Shown here: in pieces, positions 23,365 to 30,270 of the stretch
Layout: every line of letters starts with the position of its first letter
Numbering within the stretch: the stretch's first letter is position 1
Assembly (NCBI GenBank): GCA_046735115.1
Contig: JBKPSR010000077.1
Location: 1-36,706, forward strand
Direction of reading: 5' to 3'
Source: JACVRW01 sp046735115
GTDB taxonomy: Bacteria; Actinomycetota; Thermoleophilia; Solirubrobacterales; Thermoleophilaceae
DNA: 36,706 nucleotides
Translations under genes and position numbers: made by a program
Notes under the pieces: generated by a model
Told to the model about the DNA's origin: nothing
Seen by the model: only the letters and a program-made list of their open reading frames with translations
Database searches by the model: none

Positions 23365-24502
23365 GCGAGGGCTCGGCCTTCGGCTCACCGGCCGGCTGGC
23401 GCTGCTCGCCGCCTCCATGCGCGCGGCCGGCGCCCGGGTCGGCGTCGACGAGCTCCTGAGCGCCCACCGTGCCCTCGCCGCGGTCGATCCCGCCGACCGG
23501 AGCGCGGCCTACTTCGCGCTGCGGGCGACCCTGTGCTCACGGCGCGACGACCTGGTCGCGTTCGACGCCGCCTTCGCCGAGCTCTTCGTGCCGATGAGCC
23601 ATGCGCCCGAGCTGCCGCCGGAGCTCGAGCCGGCGGCCCTCGCGCTGCCGAGGGCGGGTGTGCCCGCCGAGGAGGTGGCCGTGCCCAGCGAAGGCGAGGC
23701 GGATGTGGTGCCCTCGGCGTGGTCCGACGCGGAGCTCCTCCGGGAGAAGGACTTCGCCGACTACACCGACGCCGAGCGCGAGCTCGCGCGGCGAGTGATG
23801 CGCCGCCTCGCGAGTGCCGGCCCGACGCGCCCGAGTCGCCGCACCCGCCCGGCACCGAGGCGGGGCACGCCGCCGCACGCGGCCCGGCCGGACCTGCAGC
23901 GCACGATCCGCTCCTCGCTCCGAACGGGCGGCGACCCGGTGGAGCGCCACTGGCGCGAGCCCTCCGAGCGGCCGCGGCCGCTCGTCCTGGTGTGCGACGT
24001 CTCGGGCTCGATGGAGCCCTATGCGCGCATGCTGCTCCAGTACATGCAGGCCTGCGTCGCGGTACGGAGGCGCGTCGAGGCGTGCGTGTTCGGCACGCGG
24101 CTCACACGCGTCACCGCCGAGCTGGCCGGGCGCGACCCCGACCGTGCCCTCGACCGTGCGGCGGGCGCCGCCGACGACTGGTCGGGCGGCACCCGCATCG
24201 GCGACGCGCTCGCCGCTCTCAACCGCGAGCACGGCCGCCGACTTGGACGGGGCGCGATCGTCGTGCTGCTGTCCGACGGCTGGGACCGTGGCGACCCGGA
24301 GCAGCTCGCCGCCGAGATGGCGCGCCTCGGCCGCTGCGCCCACAGCCTCATCTGGCTCAATCCGCTGAAGGCGCATCCCGGATACGAGCCGCTCACCCGT
24401 GGCATGCAGGCCGCTCTCCCGCATGTGGACCATTTCTTGGCGGGGAACTCCCTTGCTTCCTTGGCAGACTTGGCTGACCTGATGGAAGGTGGACTCGGAT
24501 GA
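23357..24502 (+). CDS. VWA-domain protein of the cox operon (CoxE-like)
   Basis: 381 aa, GTG start overlapping the MoxR stop by 8 bases. Seen: an N-terminal helical region about 1-140 (LTGRLALLAASMRAAGARVG), a basic Arg/Pro-rich linker about 150-175 (RPSRRTRPAPRRG), then a von Willebrand A fold about 205-370 with the MIDAS metal site: DVSGSMEPYA (D-x-S-x-S), the Thr in SGGTRIGDAL and the Asp in LLSDGWDRGD. CoxE-type proteins work with the MoxR ATPase in maturation of the molybdenum enzyme. Stop overlaps the next gene as ATGA. Family and partner are secure; the exact job is inferred from characterised cox operons. Confidence 0.9.
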   Translation: MRERGLGLRLTGRLALLAASMRAAGARVGVDELLSAHRALAAVDPADRSAAYFALRATLCSRRDDLVAFDAAFAELFVPMSHAPELPPELEPAALALPRAGVPAEEVAVPSEGEADVVPSAWSDAELLREKDFADYTDAERELARRVMRRLASAGPTRPSRRTRPAPRRGTPPHAARPDLQRTIRSSLRTGGDPVERHWREPSERPRPLVLVCDVSGSMEPYARMLLQYMQACVAVRRRVEACVFGTRLTRVTAELAGRDPDRALDRAAGAADDWSGGTRIGDALAALNREHGRRLGRGAIVVLLSDGWDRGDPEQLAAEMARLGRCAHSLIWLNPLKAHPGYEPLTRGMQAALPHVDHFLAGNSLASLADLADLMEGGLG

Positions 24503-24813
24503 AGGACGTTCTCGAAGACGTGCAGAGCTGGCTCGACCGCGGCGACCGGGTCGCGATCGCGACGGTCGTGGGAGTCAAGCGCTCGGCGCCGCGCGCGCCC
24601 GGGGCGAAGATGGCCGTGAACGAGCACGGCGAGGTCTCCGGAGCGGTCTCCGGCGGCTGTGTCGAGGGGGCGGTGGTGGAGGCCGCGGCCGAGGTGCTGC
24701 GGGCCGAGGAACCCAGGCTCCTCCACTTCGGCATCGCCGACAGCGAGGCGTGGGATGTTGGACTTCCGTGCGGAGGGGAAATAGACGTATTTGTGGAGGA
24801 GTTCTCCCGGTGA
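24499..24813 (+). CDS. XdhC/CoxI N-terminal domain protein (split XdhC, first half)
   Basis: 104 aa, ATG in ATGA overlap with the VWA gene. Seen: the whole XdhC_CoxI N-terminal module and nothing else: VAIATVVGVKRSAPRAPGAKM, VSGAVSGGCVEGAVVEAA and LLHFGIADSEAWDVGLPCGG, including the two Cys typical of this module (GGCVEG, LPCGGEID). In most XdhC proteins this module is fused to the Rossmann half; here it ends and the rest is a separate gene in GTGA overlap. XdhC binds the molybdenum cofactor, directs its sulphuration and hands it to the hydroxylase. Together the two genes would rebuild one XdhC. No frame joins them, and the junction has its own ribosome site, so this looks like a real split rather than an error. 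Confidence 0.9.
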   Translation: MKDVLEDVQSWLDRGDRVAIATVVGVKRSAPRAPGAKMAVNEHGEVSGAVSGGCVEGAVVEAAAEVLRAEEPRLLHFGIADSEAWDVGLPCGGEIDVFVEEFSR

Positions 24814-25574
24814 GCTTGCAGAGCGAGTTCGCCGAGATAGCGGCCAGGGACGGCCGCGCCGCCCTCGTGACGGTGATCGCGGGGCCGGCGCTCGGAGGAA
24901 AGCTGCTGGTGTGCGCCGACGGCACCACCCAGGGCGGCCTCGGCATGGATGAGCTTGACCGCGCGGCGGTCGAGGCCGCAGAGGAGCTCCTGTGGGCGGA
25001 GCGCTCGGAGACGCGCGAGCTCGGCGAGACGAAGCTGTTCGTGGACGTGGTCGCGCCGGCGCCGCGGCTCGTGGTGTTCGGCGCAGTCGACTACGCCGCT
25101 GCCCTGTGCCGGCTCGCCAAGGCCGCCGGCTGGCGTCCGTTCGTGTGCGATCCGCGCTCGCAATTCGCCACGGCCGAGCGTTTTCCCGACGCCGAGGAGG
25201 TCATCGCTGCCTGGCCGGACGAGGCCTTCGCGCGCCTCGGCGGGATCGACCGGGCCACCTACGTGGCCGTGCTCACCCACGATCCGAAGTTGGACGACGC
25301 CGCGCTCTCGATCGCGCTGCGCTCGGATGCCGCGTACGTTGGGGCCATGGGCAGCCGCCGGGCGCAGGCGCATCGGCGAGAGCGGCTCGTGGCGGCCGGC
25401 CTCGACGAGGAACTGCTCGACCGCATCGCCGCGCCGATCGGGCTCGATCTCGGCGCAGTGACCCCCGAGGAGACCGCGCTTTCAATCATGTCCGAGGTGG
25501 TGGCCGTGCGGAACGGGCGCGAGGGTGGGAGGTTGTCGCGCACCGACGGCCGGATCCACGAGGTGGGCGCTTGA
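24810..25574 (+). CDS. XdhC Rossmann-domain protein (split XdhC, second half)
   Basis: 254 aa, GTG start at 24810, with GGAGGAG eight bases upstream and GTGA overlap with the first half. Seen: a second small beta region about 10-85 (ALVTVIAGPALGGKLLVCADG), then the XdhC_C Rossmann fold: PRLVVFGAVDYAAALCRLAK, FVCDPRSQFATAERF, VAVLTHDPKLDDAALSIAL, AYVGAMGSRRAQAHRRERL and IGLDLGAVTPEETALSIMSE. These are the family's nucleotide-binding and conserved elements. Normal XdhC carries this and the previous gene's module in one chain of about 350 aa; the sum here is 358. Likely acts as a heteromer with the first half in cofactor handling for the Mo enzyme. Its TGA overlaps the next gene's TTG (TTGA). 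Confidence 0.9.
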   Translation: MSLQSEFAEIAARDGRAALVTVIAGPALGGKLLVCADGTTQGGLGMDELDRAAVEAAEELLWAERSETRELGETKLFVDVVAPAPRLVVFGAVDYAAALCRLAKAAGWRPFVCDPRSQFATAERFPDAEEVIAAWPDEAFARLGGIDRATYVAVLTHDPKLDDAALSIALRSDAAYVGAMGSRRAQAHRRERLVAAGLDEELLDRIAAPIGLDLGAVTPEETALSIMSEVVAVRNGREGGRLSRTDGRIHEVGA

Positions 25575-26167
25575 TCGGCGGCCTCGTGCTCGCGGCGGGT
25601 GCCGCAACGCGCTTCGGGGCGCAGAAGCAGCTCGCCGAGCTCGACGGCATCCCGCTGCTCGAGCACTCGCTCCGGACGATGACGTCCGCACCCGTCGGTC
25701 GCGTGGTCGTCGTGCTGGGCTCGAGCGGGGACGAGATCGCGGCTGCCGTGGACCTCCACGGCACCGACCCGATCTTCTGCACGCGCTGGGAGGAAGGCCA
25801 GTCCGCTTCGCTCGCCTACGGGCTCGCGGAGCTGGCCGCGTGCGAGGCGGTGGTGGTCACGCTCGGCGACCAACCGCGCGTCTCGCCCGACGCGATCCGC
25901 CGCGTGATCGCGGCCCGGAGTGGTGCTTCGGCGGTCAGAGCCACCTACGGAGGGAACCCCGGACACCCGGTCCTGCTCGAGCAGGAGCTGTTCGGCCGGC
26001 TGCGAAACGTTACCGGCGACAAGGGGGCCCGCAACCTGCTTCTGAGCGTGCCGGTGCTGGACGTGGCGTGCGACGACCTCGGCGGGGGCGAGGACGTGGA
26101 CACGCCGGCCGAGCTCGACGCGCTGCGTGCCGGCGGCCCGGTGAGCGGCGCCGCCTCCACGCGATGA
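25571..26167 (+). CDS. MobA-like nucleotidyltransferase (MocA/MobA family)
   Basis: 198 aa from the TTG at 25571 (TTGA overlap), giving LIGGLVLAAGAATRFGAQKQL: the GT-A nucleotide-binding loop LAAGxSxRFGxxKQ is intact. Other motifs: VVVTLGDQPRVSP (the Asp that binds metal), ATYGGNPGHPVLLEQELF and the closing GDKGARNLL and DVDTPAEL. The Gly-Gln-Pro (LGDQPxV) and GxPGHPVL elements are typical of the MocA group, which makes molybdopterin cytosine dinucleotide, the cofactor of CO-dehydrogenase-type enzymes; MobA itself makes the guanine form. MocA is the better guess from position in a cox-type operon, not proven. An annotation starting later would lose the P-loop-like motif. Confidence 0.87.
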   Translation: MIGGLVLAAGAATRFGAQKQLAELDGIPLLEHSLRTMTSAPVGRVVVVLGSSGDEIAAAVDLHGTDPIFCTRWEEGQSASLAYGLAELAACEAVVVTLGDQPRVSPDAIRRVIAARSGASAVRATYGGNPGHPVLLEQELFGRLRNVTGDKGARNLLLSVPVLDVACDDLGGGEDVDTPAELDALRAGGPVSGAASTR

Positions 26168-26793
26168 AGCTGGAGCAGTCCTTCGAGGTGCGGGCCCCGG
26201 TCGAGCGGGTCTGGGAGACGCTCGTCGACATCGAGCGCGTGGCGCCCTGCCTGCCGGGCGCCGAGATCACCGAGGCCGGCGACGACGGGACCTATCGCGG
26301 CACGTTCAGCGTTCGCCTCGGCCCGACGACAGCGGCGTACCGCGGTGCGCTGAACATGGAGGAGCTCGACGAGCAGGCGCGGCGCGTCGTAATGCGCGCC
26401 AGCGGGCAGGACAGGCGCGGCCAGGGTTCGGCGAAGGCGACGATCGTCAGCACGATGCAAGGCGAGGGTGAGCTCACGCGCGTGGACGTCGAAACCGACT
26501 TCACGATCACCGGCCGCCTGGCTCGCTTCGGCCGCGGCGGGATGATCCAGGACATCTCGAACCGCCTCTTGAGGGAGTTCGCCGACTGCCTCCAGCACCG
26601 GATCGAGGCGCCGCCCGCCGCCGAGCCGAATCCGGTCGACGCCGTGCTGGCCGCGATCCCGGAGGGCGCGGCGGCCGCCCCGCCCGCGACGGGTGGCAGC
26701 GACGCGCCCATCACGGCCAGGCCGGTCGGCGCCTTCTCGCTGTTCTTCCGCGCGCTACTCGACCGGCTTCGCAGGGCTTTCGGCCGCCGCTGA
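26164..26793 (+). CDS. coxG: CoxG-type SRPBCC protein
   Basis: 209 aa, ATG in ATGA overlap with the nucleotidyltransferase. Seen: START/SRPBCC fold about 1-150 with the family pattern FEVRAPVERVWETLVDIERVAPCLPGAEI, GTYRGTFSVRLGPTTAAYRG and GRLARFGRGGMIQDISNRL. A Pro/Ala linker about 150-185 follows, then a basic amphipathic end, LFFRALLDRLRRAFGRR. CoxG is known to help bring CO dehydrogenase to the membrane, and it binds hydrophobic quinone; the C-terminal helix fits membrane contact. Last gene of the nine-gene operon. The final 39 bases (26755-26793) overlap the 3' end of the convergent esterase gene, so the tail helix is encoded on DNA also used on the other strand. Confidence 0.9.
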   Translation: MKLEQSFEVRAPVERVWETLVDIERVAPCLPGAEITEAGDDGTYRGTFSVRLGPTTAAYRGALNMEELDEQARRVVMRASGQDRRGQGSAKATIVSTMQGEGELTRVDVETDFTITGRLARFGRGGMIQDISNRLLREFADCLQHRIEAPPAAEPNPVDAVLAAIPEGAAAAPPATGGSDAPITARPVGAFSLFFRALLDRLRRAFGRR

Positions 26794-27420
26794 CGCGACC
26801 GTCTCACGCAGCCAGCCCGGCAGCTCGCGCAGGAAGCTCGGGTCGATCGTGTGCGGCATGGGCGACTCGCGATACGTGACCCGCGCACCCGCCGCCGAGA
26901 GCCGGTCGCGCGCCTCGCGCCCGAACTCCACCGGGATGACTGGGTCGTGGGTCCCGTGCCCGATCGCCACCGGCAGCCCTGCGGCCTTGCCGAGGTCGAG
27001 CTCGAAACCCTCGACCCGAGGCAGGAAGCCGCTCAGCGCCATGATGCCGGCCGGCCGCGGCCGCTCGGCGCCGAGGCCGAGCGTGTACGACATCACCGAA
27101 CCCTGGGAGAACCCGCCGAGCACCGTGCGCTCGTAGGGGATCTCGTGCTCATCCAGCAGCTCGTCGAGCCACTCGGCCAGCTGCGGGTAGGTGGAGTGGA
27201 ACGTCTCGGGATCCGGATAGCCGACCCTCCGCACGACGTACCAGTGCGCGCCACCGGGCGGCAGGGACAAAGGGCCGCGCGCGGTCGCGCCCAGCAGCCG
27301 TCGCTCGGGGTCGAGGATGTCGAGCAAGGGGAAGAGGTCACGTTCGTCGGCGCCGCGGCCGTGAAGGAGGACCAGCGCGCCCTCGGGCTCGCCGGCGGCT
27401 GGGCGATATAATGATTGCAT
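26755..27420 (-). CDS. Carboxylesterase/phospholipase family hydrolase
   Basis: 221 aa from the ATG at 27420. Seen: alpha/beta hydrolase fold of the phospholipase/carboxylesterase (YpfH/EstB) type: ALVLLHGRGADERDLF (oxyanion hole), nucleophile elbow GGFSQGSVMSYTL (Ser about 115), acid in GHGTHDPVIPVEF and His in ESPMPHTIDP, so the triad is complete. No signal peptide, so cytoplasmic. Family members hydrolyse short carboxylic esters or acyl thioesters; the substrate is unknown. It overlaps the 3' end of coxG by 39 bases and is divergent from the MarR gene with 19 bases between start codons. The shared inverted repeat there suggests the MarR protein regulates this esterase, a common pairing. 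Confidence 0.88.
   Translation of the reverse strand: MQSLYRPAAGEPEGALVLLHGRGADERDLFPLLDILDPERRLLGATARGPLSLPPGGAHWYVVRRVGYPDPETFHSTYPQLAEWLDELLDEHEIPYERTVLGGFSQGSVMSYTLGLGAERPRPAGIMALSGFLPRVEGFELDLGKAAGLPVAIGHGTHDPVIPVEFGREARDRLSAAGARVTYRESPMPHTIDPSFLRELPGWLRETVASAAAESPAKPVE
27407..27412 (+). promoter_or_regulatory. TATAAT -10 box at the esterase/MarR junction
   Basis: A perfect TATAAT, striking in this GC-rich DNA, reads toward the MarR gene and overlaps the esterase's first codons. A start about 27419 would leave a 20-base leader before GTG 27440. No recognisable -35 lies 16-18 bases upstream, so an activator or extended element would be needed. Confidence 0.45.
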
Positions 27421-27429
27421 CAGCAACCA
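27412..27429. promoter_or_regulatory. Inverted repeat, candidate MarR operator
   Basis: TGATTGCATCAGCAACCA: TG-n-TTGC, 4-base centre ATCA, GCAA-n-CA, six matching pairs out of seven per arm. It starts on the last base of the TATAAT, covers the likely start of transcription of marR and the esterase's start codon. This size and symmetry suit a MarR dimer site that would block both genes. Sequence symmetry is seen; binding is inference. Confidence 0.55.
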
Positions 27430-27439
27430 CTCTACAGCA

Positions 27440-27865
27440 GTGCTTCTCGACGAAGAGGAGCTGGCCGCCTGGCGCGGCATGCTCAGAGCGCACTCGGAGC
27501 TCGTCAAGTCGCTGGATGCCGAGCTCGCCCGCGAGCACGACATGCCGCTCTCATCGTACGAGGTGCTCCTCTTCCTGAACGACTCGGACGGGGGCCGCAT
27601 GCGCATGTCGGAGCTGGCGGACTCGGTGCTGCTCAGCCGCAGCGGGCTGACGAGGCTCGTCGACCGCCTCGAGCGCCAGGGCCTCCTCAGGCGCGAGCGC
27701 TGCGAGAGCGACGCGCGCGGCTGGTTCGCGGAGATCACGCCCGAGGGGCGGCGCATCTTCGGCGAGGCGCGCAGGACGCACCTGGACGGGGTGCGCCGCG
27801 AGTTCCTCAGCCACTTCAGCCGCGACGAGCTGCGGACGCTCGGCGGGCTCTGGCAGAAGCTCTAG
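27440..27865 (+). CDS. MarR-family transcription regulator
   Basis: 141 aa, GTG start; no other start lies upstream in frame, and there is no clear Shine-Dalgarno, which suits a short-leader message. Seen: an N-terminal dimer helix, then the winged helix-turn-helix about 40-105: MPLSSYEVLLFLNDSDG, MRMSELADSVLLSRSGLTRLVDRLERQGLL (recognition helix) and RRERCESDARGWFAEITPEG (wing with the conserved D-x-R-G). C-terminal helices complete the dimer. One Cys sits in the wing region (RERCESD). It is divergent from the esterase with a shared inverted repeat over its own start, so it probably represses itself and the esterase in response to a small lipophilic or phenolic ligand. The ligand is not readable from sequence. 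It converges on the MocR gene with 12 bases between stops. Confidence 0.92.
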   Translation: MLLDEEELAAWRGMLRAHSELVKSLDAELAREHDMPLSSYEVLLFLNDSDGGRMRMSELADSVLLSRSGLTRLVDRLERQGLLRRERCESDARGWFAEITPEGRRIFGEARRTHLDGVRREFLSHFSRDELRTLGGLWQKL

Positions 27866-27877
27866 GGGGCGACCCGT

Positions 27878-29377
27878 TCAGGACATGGGCGCGGCGACCG
27901 CGTGACGCGAGCGGCGCCGGACCTCGCGGATGGTGCGCGCGAGCCGCTTGACGCCCTCGTCGAGCTCGGGCGGGTCGAGCAGCGAGAAGGAGAGCCGCAG
28001 GGAGGTCTGCGTCCGGCGCTCGGCGGTGACAGCGCCTCCCGGCGTGAAGGCCACGCCGTGACGAGCGGCCTCGGTGTAGAGGGCGCGCTCGTCGAGCGGA
28101 CGCCGCAGCGTGACCCACACGTGGTGGCCGCCCTCCGGGCTGTCGGCCTGGTATTCGCCAGGGAGGTGACGCTCGAGCGCGGCCAGAAGGGCATCACGGC
28201 GCTCGCGGTAGAAGGGCCGGGACTGCTCGATGTGACGGTCATAGGCACCGGTGGCGAGCCAGCGTGCGGCGATGTGCTGGATCAGCGTCGGCGAATGAAA
28301 GTCGTTCTCGAGCTTCATCATCGCGATCCGCTCGCGCACGGGCCCGCGCGCCGCGACCCAGCCGGCCCGAAGGCCGCCACCGACGACTTTCGACAGCGAG
28401 TTCACGTAGATGACGTGCGCCGGCGCGAGCTCTCGAAGGGGACGGACGGGCTCGCGGCCGAAGCTCGTGTCGGCGTAGACGCGGTCCTCGAGTACGAAGA
28501 AGTTCCGCTCGATCGCCAGCTCGGCGAGCCGCGCGCGCCGCACCTCCGACAGGTCGCGACCGGTGGGGTTCTGACAGGCCGTCTGGAGCGCCACGACCTT
28601 CACCTCGTGCCGGGTCAGGAGCTGCTCCAGCTGGTCGACGTCGAACCCGTCCTCGTCGACGGGTACGCCGATCACGCGTGCCCCGGTCTGGCGCAGGGAG
28701 TCGAGGAGGCCGGCGAAGGTCGGTGACTCCACGATCGCCACGTCTCCGGGCTCGAGGGTGGCCCGTGCGGCGAGGCTGACCCCCTGCTTCGCGCCGGAGG
28801 TGACGATGATCTCGTCGGGCCCCTCGGCGAAGCCGTACTTACGGCCGCGGGCGGCCAGCTGCTCGCGGAAGGCGTACAGGCCCTCCGCCGGCAGGTAAGC
28901 GAGCGCCTCGCCGCCCTCCTCCGCGAACACCTCAGCGGTGATCTGCGCGAGCTCCTCGGTCGGGTAGAGCCGCGGCGACGGCCAGCCGATCGCCAGTGAT
29001 ATGAGCCCGGGTTGGCCGCCGCTCGACATCACGTCGGCCAAGACCTGCTCCGAATAGCTCAGCTCGTGCTCGGGCAGCGCGTATATCTGCCAGTCGTCGC
29101 CGAGGTCCGTGCTGCCGGCGGGCGCCAGGGTGCGGACGAACGTGCCGCGGCCGACGCTGGCAGTCACGTAGCCGAGCTCGGCCAGCCGGCGGTACACACG
29201 CGCGGCCGTGAGGTGGTTCACGCCCACGAGCTCGGCCAGCTCGCGGGTGGGCGGCAGCTTCTCGCCCGGCTCGAGCTCGCCGGACTCGATCGCCGCGGCG
29301 AAGCGGTCCACGACCTGCTGCGTGAGCGAGACGGCGCCGTCTCGCTTCAAATCAGACAAGTCAATCTTGTACGACAT
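27878..29377 (-). CDS. MocR/PdxR-type regulator: GntR HTH fused to class I aminotransferase
   Basis: 499 aa from the ATG at 29377 (MSYKIDLSDLK); a GTG three codons earlier is possible. Seen: GntR winged helix about 10-75 (GAVSLTQQVVDRFAAAIESG, LPPTRELAELVGVNHLTAARVYRRL, GYVTASVGRGTFV), a linker, then a fold-type I aminotransferase about 110-490 with SGAKQGVSLAARATLEPGD, QNPTGRDLS (the Asn-Pro-Thr-Gly of the PLP pocket), the Asp-x-Tyr VLEDRVYADTSF, and the PLP Lys in YVNSLSKVVGGGLRAGW. MocR proteins bind PLP or an aminated adduct and change DNA binding; PdxR controls PLP synthesis, others control GABA or amino-acid use. Divergent from a small GNAT-like gene, with a 13-bp palindrome between them. 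The target is unknown. Confidence 0.92.
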   Translation of the reverse strand: MSYKIDLSDLKRDGAVSLTQQVVDRFAAAIESGELEPGEKLPPTRELAELVGVNHLTAARVYRRLAELGYVTASVGRGTFVRTLAPAGSTDLGDDWQIYALPEHELSYSEQVLADVMSSGGQPGLISLAIGWPSPRLYPTEELAQITAEVFAEEGGEALAYLPAEGLYAFREQLAARGRKYGFAEGPDEIIVTSGAKQGVSLAARATLEPGDVAIVESPTFAGLLDSLRQTGARVIGVPVDEDGFDVDQLEQLLTRHEVKVVALQTACQNPTGRDLSEVRRARLAELAIERNFFVLEDRVYADTSFGREPVRPLRELAPAHVIYVNSLSKVVGGGLRAGWVAARGPVRERIAMMKLENDFHSPTLIQHIAARWLATGAYDRHIEQSRPFYRERRDALLAALERHLPGEYQADSPEGGHHVWVTLRRPLDERALYTEAARHGVAFTPGGAVTAERRTQTSLRLSFSLLDPPELDEGVKRLARTIREVRRRSRHAVAAPMS

Positions 29378-29404
29378 TGAAGACACAGTTGTAGGTCCTA
29401 CACT
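29377..29404 (+). promoter_or_regulatory. Candidate promoter of the small GNAT-like gene
   Basis: TTGAAG (29377-29382), 16 bases, TACACT (29399-29404): 4 of 6 matches to each sigma-70 box. Start of transcription would be about 29411, giving a leader of about 47 bases before ATG 29458 with GGAGGT at 29444-29449. The palindrome lies across the spacer and the -10. A weaker minus-strand pair (TTGCAT at 29428-29423, 17 bases, TAGTGT at 29405-29400) could serve the MocR gene. Confidence 0.35.
29390..29402. promoter_or_regulatory. Perfect palindrome, candidate MocR operator
   Basis: TGTAGG-T-CCTACA, a perfect 13-bp inverted repeat, 13 bases upstream of the MocR ATG and inside the divergent promoter region. 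The region 29340-29460 is visibly AT-richer than its surroundings. MocR proteins commonly bind repeats in the intergenic region they share with a divergent target gene. Binding is inferred, not shown. Confidence 0.55.
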
Positions 29405-29457
29405 AACACCAGAGAGTCATCCATGCAACTGATGTACCACCCAGGAGGTCAGACACA

Positions 29458-29760
29458 ATGAAGAACGTCATCGTACGGCGCTCCACCTCGGCCGATGAGA
29501 GCGCCCTGTCCCGGCTCGCTGCACTCGACAGCGCAAGCCCGCCGAGGGGGCCGGCACTGGTGGCAATGGCCGACGAGCGAATGCTCGCCGCCCTGCCGCT
29601 GGGCTCCGGGCGCCCGATCGCGGACCCGTTCGAGCCGACCGCCGAGCTCGTGGCGCTGCTCGAGCTGCGCCGCTCCCAGATCGAGAGGGCGGACAGCCCC
29701 GCCTCCGCCCGACGCGGGCTCCGCGGACTGCTCCGAGGCCGCCTCTCGCACGCAGCCTGA
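29458..29760 (+). CDS. Small GNAT-like protein (truncated acetyltransferase fold)
   Basis: 100 aa, ATG with GGAGGT eight bases upstream, so a well-defined start. Seen: VIVRRSTSADESALSRLAALDSA, the first strand and helix pair of GNAT acetyltransferases, then GPALVAMADERMLAALPLGSGRPIADPF, which matches the beta2-beta3 hairpin, then TAELVALLELRRSQIER and an Arg-rich end. The acetyl-CoA pyrophosphate loop (Q/R-x-x-G-x-G/A) and the second half of the fold are absent, so it cannot be a complete enzyme. Similar short proteins are common as hypothetical genes in related high-GC actinobacteria, so this is probably a real small family rather than a broken gene. It is transcribed away from the MocR regulator and followed by a strong terminator. 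Function unknown. Confidence 0.7.
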   Translation: MKNVIVRRSTSADESALSRLAALDSASPPRGPALVAMADERMLAALPLGSGRPIADPFEPTAELVALLELRRSQIERADSPASARRGLRGLLRGRLSHAA

Positions 29761-29819
29761 GCCAACCCAGCCGCGCAGCCGCGCGGCAGCGCAGGGGCTC
29801 CAACCCCAGCCCCTCCACG

Positions 29820-29858
29820 AACGGCGCCGGTCCACCCCTCAAGGCCGGCGCCGTTTTT
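29820..29858 (+). terminator. Intrinsic terminator after the small GNAT-like gene
   Basis: AACGGCGCCGG (29820-29830), 14-base loop, CCGGCGCCGTT (29845-29855), then TTTTT (29854-29858): a perfect 11-bp stem with a T run. This is the only textbook Rho-independent terminator I see in the window. It lies 60 bases after the stop. Confidence 0.92.
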
Positions 29859-29911
29859 GTTCCTCTCCGATGCGCCTGGCGACCGGCCGGAACGACGGCA
29901 TCAAAGGGGCC

Positions 29912-30270
29912 ATGCCGCGTCGCCTCCGCGGTCCGACAATCCTGCCCAAGCCACCTACGTTGTGATCGGCTCGGGTGCGGCCGGCTCGGTGATGGCCTTC
30001 GAGCTCACGCGCGCGGGCCTCGACGTGACCGTGGTCGAGGCCGGCCGCCGCCAGAATCCACAGACGTTCGAGCACAGCGAGGTCGAGATGTTCATCCGCT
30101 CCTACAAGGCGGGCGGCCTCCAGGCCACCTCCGACTACCACATGCTGCTCGTGCAGGGGGCCACCGTCGGCGGCTCCACGGTGATCAACAACGCGATCTG
30201 GCTCGAGGCCAACCTCGAGCGGGTCCTGAGCGAGTGGAAGGCCCGCGGCGCGCACGTGCCCGAGGGCGAG
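29912..30270 (+). pseudogene. GMC oxidoreductase, 5' fragment (pseudogene)
   Basis: Remnant of a GMC-family flavin oxidoreductase. Seen: TYVVIGSGAAGSVMAFELTRAGLDVTVVEAG in pieces from 29956 (the FAD Rossmann G-x-G-x-x-G) and MLLVQGATVGGSTVINNAIWLE (the GMC signature 1), continuing to SEWKARGAHVPEGE at 30270. The homology then stops abruptly and the frame reads the antisense of another gene. The likely start, ATG 29912 with AAAGGGG upstream, is in a different frame from the FAD motif, so there is also a frameshift near the N-terminus. A full GMC protein has about 500 aa; only about 105 remain, without the catalytic His region. GMC enzymes oxidise alcohols, sugars or sterols. Not expected to be functional. 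Confidence 0.75.
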
